Shown: piece by piece, positions 1 to 6,575 of the stretch
How positions within the stretch are numbered: position 1 is the stretch's first letter
How the letters are laid out: the number at the start of each line of letters is the position of its first letter
Source: Burkholderiales bacterium
GTDB taxonomy: Bacteria; Pseudomonadota; Gammaproteobacteria; Burkholderiales; SG8-39
Reading direction: 5' to 3'
DNA length: 7,395 bases
NCBI GenBank assembly: GCA_016649475.1
Contig: JAENXP010000098.1
Location: forward strand, 1 to 7,395
Position numbers and translations under genes: made by a program
Notes under the pieces: model-generated
The model's input: the letters and a program-made list of their open reading frames with translations, nothing else
Database searches by the model: none
What the model was told of the DNA's origin: nothing

Positions 1-3000
1 GTGGGCGCGATCACGATCAACAGCGCGAACAACGTAACGACAAATGGAGTGCGCGCGGCGAGCTTCGAGCAGACCGCAGGCCTGGGTACGACAACGCTCA
101 ACGCCGGGACCTTTACCGACGCCAAGGTGGAGGGATTAAAGGCCACGAGCGGCAATATCGACATTTCTGCTAATGCAATTGCTGTAAATGGAGTCATCAA
201 CACGAAGGAAGCCGGACTCGGTGGTACTGTGACGCTGACGCCTGGGGCGGGCGGAGTGACGATCGCTGCACCGATCGAATCCGACGGCGACGTAATCATC
301 AACGGCACGGGCGTGACTGCGCTGAACGCCGATATCGTGACGACGACGGACCACGTCCAGTTCTTCAAGCCGGTCGTCATTACAGGTAATCGATTGATCG
401 ACACGACAAAGGCACCTTTCATAGGTGACGGTGGGGCGATCACCTTTTGGGGCACCGTGGACGGTGGCGGCAACTCCTTGACTCTTGCCACGCCAACGAC
501 GAGCGGCGATGTTACGTTTAACCAGGCGGCAAGTAACCTGTCAGCGTTGACGGTGGCGAGCGGCGGAAGCTTCTTGACTGCGGCAGCTGCCTCCATTGCG
601 GTGGGAAGCGGCGGCGTCAGCGTGACGGTTGGCGGAACAGCTACGACGAACAGCACGATCACGACGTCGAATGCGGGCAGCGTCACCGTCACCAGCGGCG
701 GGGCGCTCACGCTGAATGGCGACGTTACCGCTGACGGTGCCGGCAACGTCGCATTGAAGACCGCGGGTTCGAGCGATGTAAACCTCAATGCGGTGACGGT
801 GTCATCCACCAGTGGGAATCTGCAGGTGGTGTCGGGACGGCACATACTGAGCAGCACGGCAGCGGGCACGACCATCGAATTCTCGACCACGGGTTCCCTG
901 CTGCTGGATGCGCAGGACTCAATCGGTACGGCGGCCAACCGGATCGATACGGCGGTGGGAACCTTGGCGGCGATAAGTGCCGGCTCCAGTACTGCGGGCG
1001 ACATATACATCAACCAGGTTGCCGGCGCACTGACCATCGGCACTGCGATCGGACTGGATGGACGCGCGAATCTGTCTGGAATCACAACCGGTGCGAACAA
1101 CAACGACATCACCCTGGTTTCGCACGCCGGTTCGATTACCGAGACCGGGGCAATAAGCGCCAATGGCGAAGTGCTGCTTCAGGCGCTGGGGACGGGATCC
1201 GATATCACCATTTCGAATAGCATAACGGGCACGAGTGCCACGGCGGGCAAGACGGTTTCGCTCCAGGCGGATCGGAATATCGTCTTCACCAGCGGCGCGG
1301 ATATCTCTTCGAGCTATGCTTTGAATGTGCTGCTCAATTCTGATTACAGCGACGGCAATGGCGCCGGCGCAATCCAGCTCAATTCCGGCACGGTAATCAA
1401 TAGCGGCGGCGGCACCATCACCCTGGGTGGCGGGTCCAGCCCGCTGAATACGGCCGCAATCGGTACGGGCGGGCTGGCGGACGGGGTGAACCTGGACAAT
1501 GCGCAGCTCGTTTCGGGTACGGGCGCGATTAACATTCGCGGCGCCGGCGCTGGCACCGGGGGGATTGGGGTCAACCTGCACAACTCGAGCAGCATCACCT
1601 CGACTGGCAGCGCAGCAGTCTGGATTACAGGTACCGGCGCCGTGGGCAGCAACGACATCAGGGTGGCGACCGGCACGAACGGCATCGGCGGAGCGAGCGC
1701 CGCTGGCGACATTCTGCTGTATGGCACAACTGGCGGTGGCATGGTATTGGGCGCAGGCGGCGACAGTACCACCCTGCAGACGACAGGCAATATTACTTTG
1801 AACGAGACGGGTGGCGGTGTGTTGCAGGGCAGCGGATCGCTCCTCGCCAACGGCCTGCGCCTGCTTGGTTCAGGCGCGTTCAGCCTGAAACAGACGAGCA
1901 ACAATATCAACGTGCTGGTGGCCGACCTCGCGGGCGCGACAACTACGCTGTCCTATCGCGATGCGAACGGCTTTTCGATAGGCGCGGGCACAGGCGGGCT
2001 AAGTACTGTGAAGACCGCTGGTGGCACGGCGGATACGACCAAGGGCATCACCATAGGCGCGGCGGCGACAGCGGCCAACACGCTGACGCTGAACGCCTAC
2101 GGCGGGGTGACGCAGGCGACTTCGGCGGACAACGTGACCGCAGGCGGGCTACAGCTGCTCGGCAACGGTCCGTTCACGCTTGGCAACACCGGCAATGACG
2201 TCACTACTTTTGCAGCGAATGTAGCCGGAAACATCAGCTACCGCGATGCCAATGGTTTCGCGGTGGGCATCGTCGCCGACGCGCCGACCGCCGTGAGTAC
2301 CGCGGGGGCCACCACGACCGCCGGCGGTACGCTGACTCTGGATAACGCGGGCGTGCTGACAATAAACAACGACATCAGCACCGATGGCAACTTCGCGCAG
2401 ATCAGCAGCGCCGGAACCGGTTCGGTCTCGATCAGCAGTCCGCGCTCGGTTAGCACCACGGGCGATGCGGTGAGTTTCGCCAGCCCGATTACCTTGAATG
2501 GGCCCGGCACGACCACGATCGACACCACTATCGGCGGCAACACCTCTGGCGCGAACATCACGTTCGACAATACCCTTACCGGCACGACAAACAGCGCGGA
2601 GAACCTGACCATCACCGCCGGCAGCGGCGGCGGCGTGACCTTCAACGGCAGCGTCGGCGTGACCCGGCTGGGCAACGTGAACATCTCACAGGCCAGGGAC
2701 CTGACGATCCAGTCTAGCTTCGCCGCCAAGACCCTGACCCAGTCGCAAGGCGCCACTGGCGCGCCGTCCACCACGCCTTCCGACGGGGGGACCACCATCA
2801 ACGGCGCCGTCAACACCACCGGCAACATCAGCCTCGCCACCAGCGGCGCGTTGAACCTCTCGGGCACCGGATCGATCGCGGCGGGTGCAGGTTCGAGCGT
2901 AACTTTGACCAGCGGCAGTGACATGACGCTCAGCGGCAGCGTGATCGCTCCGGCCGGCGCAACGCTGAACGTGGTCGGCACCGACAGGATACTCACGCAG

Positions 3001-5685
3001 AACGGCGGCACCCTGAGCACGACAGACAGCGCAATCGCATTGATCGCCGATGAAATGATGCTGACCAGCGCGATCAACTCCGGCGGCGGTGCGGTGACGC
3101 TGAAGCCGAACAACACGGCTGATGCGATCCAGCTCGGCGTGGCCGCGGCGAGCACCAACAATTCGGCTGCAATGCTCGAATTGTCCGACAGCGAGCTCAA
3201 TACCGTCACCACCACGGGCGGCCTGACGGTGGGGGCGGGCAACCATACCGGCGCGATCACGGTGGTGGGGCCGCTGACGCCGACCACGGCGCGAAACGGC
3301 TTCATGCTGTTGAACAACATCGGCGGAATTGCCATCAACGCGCCGGTCACGTATGCGGCGGGGAACGGCAATCTGACGCTGACGGCAAACGGCGGCGACG
3401 CCGCAGCAGGCGCAATCACCACGAGCGGAGCCGCGCTGGATGTGAACGGAACGCTGGCGATGAACGCCGCCACCGGAGTCGGCACCCTGGCTGCGCCGAT
3501 GGTGCTGACGCATGGCGCAGGGACCACCTTGACCGTGGCAAACACCACGAGTGGCGGGGTGTTCGCGCGCGCGGATGTGGGCGATCTGAACGTCATCTCG
3601 ATCGACAACAGTGCGGCAACGGGCGGCGGCGTCAACCTGGACGTGGGCACCAACCTCAATATCAACGGCACGGTGCAAAATGCCCAGGGCGATATCCTGT
3701 TCGTGACCGGCAATGATGCGGCTTACGCCAGCGCCGGCGGATTCGGACTGTCGCCGGCCTCGGTGACTGTAGGCACGCTGGGCGCCGTGAATATCAAGGG
3801 CCGGGTGATAGCGAACAACGCCGGCGCGATTTCGATTTTCTCCACGGGAGCGGTGACGCAACGTATAGACGTTGCCGCCGGACTGCAAAGCACTGCGGTT
3901 GTGGATAGGGTTGTGAATCCTGACCAAACGGTCGTGGAAACGGTTAGGCAAGGCGCGCTTGAGGTGCGGACATTTAACAGTGGCGCCGGAGTCGGCGTGA
4001 TCGATCTGCAGAACAATCTCGCCACCACCGGCAACAGCATGGGACCGATCACCCTGGAAGCGCGCCTGGCCGGTTCGATCAATCCGCCTCCCTATGCCGA
4101 GAGCAACATTGACTACAAGAGCATCAACGGTACCAATATTTCCGGCATCGGCACCGCGGCAGATTTCTCCCTGGTCGCTCCGAGCCAGACGATAGACCTG
4201 GCCCCTGGTTCCAGCCTCTCCGGCACGAACATCAACCTGATCGCGACCGCGGGCGATGTGACCGTGAAGTCGGCCATTACCAACGCACAGATCAACGGCG
4301 GCCAATCCGGGGGCTCGCTCAATCTTTACGCGACAGGGAACATCATATTGAACAACCCCGGCGGCGACAGCGCCGGCGTGGTGATCGGCAAGGACCTGGG
4401 CACGCTCGATGCGCTGGGGGAAAGGCAGTTCGAGAAATTCGACCACACGCTGACGCTGGTCGCGACGAACGATGTCAGGATATTTGGCACGGTGCAGGTC
4501 GTCGGCGATCTGGCGCTGCGTGCCAATGCCAGCGCCAGCGAGGCGTCCGGACCGGGCGGCGTCGCCGGTTACGGCGCGGGTTCGGGCAGCGTGATTATCG
4601 CCGGCTCGGCCGGCAATCCGGTAGAAGTGCGCGCGAGCAACATCGTCGTCGGCGTGAAAGACGCCGGTGGCAACCCATTGCCGGTGCAGAATCTGATAAT
4701 CGACAACAGCGCCAATTCATCCAGCACCGGCATGTTCCTGGACTCGACCCTGCGCGCGGACAAGAAGCTAGACATTTATCTCAATGGCGATCAGGGCGGC
4801 ACCGGAACCTCGGGCAATATTGTCATTACCGGCGGAAACTCTGAGGCTGTTTCAGCTGGCCCGGCGAGCCCGGCGGCCAAAAGTTCGGCGCTGGCCGTGA
4901 TCAGCGGCGAAGTCATCACCGTCCTCGGGGTCAAGGGCGGGACGCCGCAACCCGTGCAGGACCCGGATACACAAACCGTCAATCCGTCGTTGCCGTACAC
5001 TACCAACAGCAGTAGCATAACGTTGCAAGGCGGGACGGCCAAGAGCAATACTGCCGCCGGAGGCGGTGCGCTGGCGGCGGCCGACGCGATCATCCTGGGT
5101 ACTGTTAGCAAGTTTATCGACATCGGCGGGAATATCGAACTGATGGGAGGCACGGCAAATTCGCAGGACGGCGGCCAGACTTCGGCGGGCGCCAAGATCG
5201 ATCCGCCCAACCTCAGGATCAATGTCGGCGGCTACATCAAGCTTACGGGCGGAGAAGGCCCGGGCGCGCCCGCGGCGATTGTCAACAGTGGAGACATGGT
5301 GATCAATATAGGCGGAAAATTCGACCACACTTATACCGATGCGGCGGGTACGCACACTGCGAAGGACGTCGGTTTGCTGCTGTTGGGCGGGGCCGGATCG
5401 GGCCTGTTCGACCGCGACAATCAACCGATCACTCTCTATTATGACGTTTCCTCGCAGGTACTTATCCAGTTCCCTGCGATAAATGGCGGCGCGGGCGGCG
5501 GCATCTACTTCCAGCAGACGGACGCGACCAGGGCGACGGCTTTCATCCAGTCATTGTCGCCGCGCGGTTTTGACGATTCGCTGATGGCGTACATCATATT
5601 TGCCGCCAACGAGGAAACCCGGGCCGGTCGCATCAACACGGGCCTTTCGAACGTGGATGACTCAAACAAACCTTCCTGTAACTAA
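1..5685 (+). CDS. Giant beta-helical filamentous-haemagglutinin-like surface protein, 3' part (5' end outside window)
   Basis: The frame is open from the first base to TAA at 5683-5685, giving at least 1894 residues. The first codon is GTG, but the residues after it are already repeat sequence (GAITINSANNV) with no signal peptide, so I treat the gene as truncated by the window. The protein is dominated by Gly, Thr, Ser, Ala, Asn and alternating Val/Ile/Leu in short strand-turn units such as GAITTSG and GNISLATSG. This is the signature of right-handed beta-helix exoproteins exported by two-partner secretion (FhaB/HMW family) and used for adhesion or biofilm. Charged residues are sparse until about residue 1285. 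No C-terminal beta-barrel is visible, so a classical autotransporter is unlikely. The last 60 or so residues are non-repetitive and end in Ser-Cys-Asn. Its stop lies one base before a regulator start. The family call is solid; the secretion route and ligand are inferred, because the N-terminal domain is missing. Confidence 0.9.
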   Translation: MGAITINSANNVTTNGVRAASFEQTAGLGTTTLNAGTFTDAKVEGLKATSGNIDISANAIAVNGVINTKEAGLGGTVTLTPGAGGVTIAAPIESDGDVIINGTGVTALNADIVTTTDHVQFFKPVVITGNRLIDTTKAPFIGDGGAITFWGTVDGGGNSLTLATPTTSGDVTFNQAASNLSALTVASGGSFLTAAAASIAVGSGGVSVTVGGTATTNSTITTSNAGSVTVTSGGALTLNGDVTADGAGNVALKTAGSSDVNLNAVTVSSTSGNLQVVSGRHILSSTAAGTTIEFSTTGSLLLDAQDSIGTAANRIDTAVGTLAAISAGSSTAGDIYINQVAGALTIGTAIGLDGRANLSGITTGANNNDITLVSHAGSITETGAISANGEVLLQALGTGSDITISNSITGTSATAGKTVSLQADRNIVFTSGADISSSYALNVLLNSDYSDGNGAGAIQLNSGTVINSGGGTITLGGGSSPLNTAAIGTGGLADGVNLDNAQLVSGTGAINIRGAGAGTGGIGVNLHNSSSITSTGSAAVWITGTGAVGSNDIRVATGTNGIGGASAAGDILLYGTTGGGMVLGAGGDSTTLQTTGNITLNETGGGVLQGSGSLLANGLRLLGSGAFSLKQTSNNINVLVADLAGATTTLSYRDANGFSIGAGTGGLSTVKTAGGTADTTKGITIGAAATAANTLTLNAYGGVTQATSADNVTAGGLQLLGNGPFTLGNTGNDVTTFAANVAGNISYRDANGFAVGIVADAPTAVSTAGATTTAGGTLTLDNAGVLTINNDISTDGNFAQISSAGTGSVSISSPRSVSTTGDAVSFASPITLNGPGTTTIDTTIGGNTSGANITFDNTLTGTTNSAENLTITAGSGGGVTFNGSVGVTRLGNVNISQARDLTIQSSFAAKTLTQSQGATGAPSTTPSDGGTTINGAVNTTGNISLATSGALNLSGTGSIAAGAGSSVTLTSGSDMTLSGSVIAPAGATLNVVGTDRILTQNGGTLSTTDSAIALIADEMMLTSAINSGGGAVTLKPNNTADAIQLGVAAASTNNSAAMLELSDSELNTVTTTGGLTVGAGNHTGAITVVGPLTPTTARNGFMLLNNIGGIAINAPVTYAAGNGNLTLTANGGDAAAGAITTSGAALDVNGTLAMNAATGVGTLAAPMVLTHGAGTTLTVANTTSGGVFARADVGDLNVISIDNSAATGGGVNLDVGTNLNINGTVQNAQGDILFVTGNDAAYASAGGFGLSPASVTVGTLGAVNIKGRVIANNAGAISIFSTGAVTQRIDVAAGLQSTAVVDRVVNPDQTVVETVRQGALEVRTFNSGAGVGVIDLQNNLATTGNSMGPITLEARLAGSINPPPYAESNIDYKSINGTNISGIGTAADFSLVAPSQTIDLAPGSSLSGTNINLIATAGDVTVKSAITNAQINGGQSGGSLNLYATGNIILNNPGGDSAGVVIGKDLGTLDALGERQFEKFDHTLTLVATNDVRIFGTVQVVGDLALRANASASEASGPGGVAGYGAGSGSVIIAGSAGNPVEVRASNIVVGVKDAGGNPLPVQNLIIDNSANSSSTGMFLDSTLRADKKLDIYLNGDQGGTGTSGNIVITGGNSEAVSAGPASPAAKSSALAVISGEVITVLGVKGGTPQPVQDPDTQTVNPSLPYTTNSSSITLQGGTAKSNTAAGGGALAAADAIILGTVSKFIDIGGNIELMGGTANSQDGGQTSAGAKIDPPNLRINVGGYIKLTGGEGPGAPAAIVNSGDMVINIGGKFDHTYTDAAGTHTAKDVGLLLLGGAGSGLFDRDNQPITLYYDVSSQVLIQFPAINGGAGGGIYFQQTDATRATAFIQSLSPRGFDDSLMAYIIFAANEETRAGRINTGLSNVDDSNKPSCN
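331..555 (+). repeat. Beta-helix module A, copy 1 (residues about 111-185 of the giant protein)
   Basis: The residues follow the pattern of a short strand after TTTDHVQF, a Pro-Val-Val-Ile strand, an Ile-Asp-Thr-Thr turn, then ITFWGTVDGGGNSLTL and GDVTFN. The same order of elements returns at residues 816-895. Units of this form (ITF.GTVDG followed by LTL and DVTFN) recur in many large haemagglutinin-like proteins, as I recall them. The unit probably builds several consecutive turns of the helix. Confidence 0.6.
1852..1983 (+). repeat. YRDANGF module, copy 1 (residues about 618-661)
   Basis: The pattern is GLRLLGSGAFSL, then a stretch with Asn-Asn and Val-Ala-Asp-Leu-Ala-Gly, ending in LSYRDANGFSIG. 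It is repeated about 95-98 residues downstream with the same landmarks. The aromatic and charged YRD motif stands out against the Gly/Thr/Ala-rich background and probably forms a defined loop or corner on the helix. Confidence 0.75.
2146..2268 (+). repeat. YRDANGF module, copy 2 (residues about 716-756)
   Basis: GLQLLGNGPFTL, then Gly-Asn-Asp-Val, Ala-Ala-Asn-Val-Ala-Gly and ISYRDANGFAVG align with copy 1 at 1852-1983. Third-codon positions in the shared motif differ (for example TATCGC versus TACCGC), so this is not a very recent duplication. Confidence 0.75.
2446..2685 (+). repeat. Beta-helix module A, copy 2 (residues about 816-895)
   Basis: This is the diverged second copy of the module at 331-555. 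It has TTGDAVSF, a Pro-Ile-Thr-Leu strand, the Ile-Asp-Thr-Thr turn, NITFDNTLTG, ENLTITAG and GVTFNGSV, in the same order. Identity is visible only at protein level and the DNA has drifted, so the duplication is old or maintained by selection on structure. Confidence 0.55.
5011..5403 (+). repeat. Glycine-rich strand-GG repeats at the C-terminal end of the helix
   Basis: Four related units are visible: SITLQGGTA, then NIELMGGTA, then YIKLTGGEG, and finally LLLLGGAGSG. The two middle units are preceded by Asp-Ile-Gly-Gly or Asn-Val-Gly-Gly. Each is a strand followed by a Gly-Gly turn and a longer, variable Gly/Ala/Asn-rich loop. They look like the last wide turns of the helix before the non-repetitive C-terminal tail (about residues 1805-1894). 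Confidence 0.55.
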
Positions 5686-5686
5686 T

Positions 5687-6361
5687 ATGTCACTACCGGC
5701 AATAGTATCGAGCACCCTACTGCACAATGTGCCCCTGTTCGCGGCTCTTGACGAGGAGCAGCTGCGCGTCCTCGCGCGCATGATCGTGCGCAAGAGCGTC
5801 GGCCGCAACGCCAAAATCATCGGTGCGGGCGATCCAACCGATTCGCTCTACATCGTCATAAATGGCCGCCTCAAAGTGTTGATGTCCGACGAGCAAGGGC
5901 GGGAAGTGATTCTTTCCATTCTCGGCGCAGGCGAGTATTTCGGCGAAATGGGCTTGTTGGACGACAGCCCGCGCTCGGCCAGCGTGGTGACGCTGGAACC
6001 ATGCGAGCTGCTCTCCATTTCCAAGACCGACTTCAAGCGCAGTCTGGCGGAGAATTTTCAATTGTCGTTGATGGTAATGCGCGGCCTGGTGAAACGGTTG
6101 CGCGAGGCCGACCAGAAAATCGGCAGCCTTGCGCTGATGGACGTCTACGGCCGGGTGGCGCGGCTGTTGCTAGAGATGGCCGAGGATGTCGGAGGGGAGA
6201 AGATCGTGGTCAAGAAGCTGTCCAAGCAGGACATCGCTAAGATGATAGGCGCCTCGCGCGGGATGGTCAGCCGTGTCATGAAGGATCTGCAGCTCAGCGG
6301 TTCCATCGCCATGCGCGACCGTTCGATCGTCCTGCGCGACAATATTCTGCTCGCGGAATAA
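5687..6361 (+). CDS. CRP/FNR-family transcriptional regulator, paralogue 1 (Gly in recognition helix)
   Basis: The product has 224 residues. An N-terminal cyclic-nucleotide-binding beta-roll (about 10-125) carries the pocket signature FGEMGL at 85-90 and PRSAS at 95-99; E87, R96 and S97 match E. coli CRP E72, R82 and S83. A long dimer helix (about 126-150) leads to a winged helix-turn-helix (about 178-222) with KLSKQDIAKMIGAS and recognition helix SRGMVSRVMK (190-199). The adenine contacts T127/S128 of CRP are A141/D142 here. There are no FNR-type cluster cysteines; the only Cys is 106, equivalent to CRP Cys92. I chose ATG 5687 over in-frame ATGs at 5600 and 5657 because it matches the downstream paralogue's start exactly. 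No Shine-Dalgarno is visible, and the adhesin stop is one base upstream, suggesting coupled translation. The family call is firm; ligand and targets are unknown. Confidence 0.95.
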   Translation: MSLPAIVSSTLLHNVPLFAALDEEQLRVLARMIVRKSVGRNAKIIGAGDPTDSLYIVINGRLKVLMSDEQGREVILSILGAGEYFGEMGLLDDSPRSASVVTLEPCELLSISKTDFKRSLAENFQLSLMVMRGLVKRLREADQKIGSLALMDVYGRVARLLLEMAEDVGGEKIVVKKLSKQDIAKMIGASRGMVSRVMKDLQLSGSIAMRDRSIVLRDNILLAE

Positions 6362-6382
6362 ATAGCCGTCCCGGTTCGCGGC

Positions 6383-6396
6383 AGTCCCGCCGGACT
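6383..6396 (+). terminator. Weak possible terminator hairpin after regulator 1
   Basis: AGTCC and GGACT form a 5-bp stem around the loop CGCC, followed shortly by only three T residues. It lies 22 bases after the stop codon. The stem is short and the T-run poor, so it would be at best an inefficient terminator and may be chance. Confidence 0.2.
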
Positions 6397-6467
6397 CGTT
6401 TCCATCCGCGCCAACCCGGGTCATTTCTGATAGCATGAAAAGCACGGATGCACGGCGGATGGGCGCA

Positions 6468-6479
6468 GGGCGGCCGCCC
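6468..6479. repeat. 12-bp perfect GC palindrome
   Basis: GGGCGGCCGCCC reads the same on both strands. It could be a dimeric protein site or a small hairpin, but no T-run follows, so it does not look like an intrinsic terminator. In GC-rich DNA it could also be chance. Confidence 0.4.
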
Positions 6480-6563
6480 GTAATGTACTCGCCCTATCTG
6501 TCGTCGCGGTCTATTGAACACAATCGGCTCGCCGCGAAACGAATAAATTAACGATAGACTTCA

Positions 6564-6569
6564 AGAGGA
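6564..6569 (+). promoter_or_regulatory. Shine-Dalgarno of regulator 2
   Basis: AGAGGA lies six bases before ATG 6576. It fixes the start of the second regulator and contrasts with the first regulator, which has no such site. Confidence 0.85.
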
Positions 6570-6575
6570 AGAAGC

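Larger units (their letters stand above)
6362..6575 (+). promoter_or_regulatory. Spacer between the two regulator genes
   Basis: These 214 bp carry no convincing gene. They hold a weak hairpin just after the first regulator (6383-6396), an imperfect tandem repeat (CACGGATG at 6443-6450 then CACGGCGGATG at 6451-6461), a 12-bp perfect palindrome (6468-6479), and an A/T-richer stretch (about 6537-6563) before the second gene. TTGAAC at 6514-6519 could be a -35 box, but I find no good -10 at normal spacing. I see no clear CRP- or FNR-type operator. A promoter for the second regulator is likely here, but its position is not established. Confidence 0.4.

Noticed and set aside
1..3. GTG at base 1 as the true start of the adhesin gene.
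   Set aside because: The sequence goes straight into beta-helix repeats with no signal peptide or secretion domain, and no upstream sequence is available to judge a start.
2238..4446. Long minus-strand open frames opposite the adhesin (up to about 586 codons).
   Set aside because: They are mirror images of the GC-rich, stop-poor repeat gene. Their products are Arg/His/Ala- or Pro/Val-rich without any recognisable domain, and they overlap each other and a clearly real gene.
5600..5686. N-terminal extension of regulator 1 to ATG 5600 or 5657, overlapping the adhesin end.
   Set aside because: The extra residues have no counterpart in the equal-length paralogue and neither ATG has a convincing ribosome-binding site.
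6514..6526. ATTG...CAAT-like element (TTGAACACAAT) as a CRP/FNR operator.
   Set aside because: It does not match TGTGA-N6-TCACA or TTGAT-N4-ATCAA, and the dyad is too short to claim.
6435..6551. A 38-codon + strand open frame in the spacer between the regulators, ending 24 bp before regulator 2.
   Set aside because: It has no Shine-Dalgarno, a basic low-information sequence, and spans the 12-bp palindrome. A leader peptide cannot be excluded, but nothing supports it.
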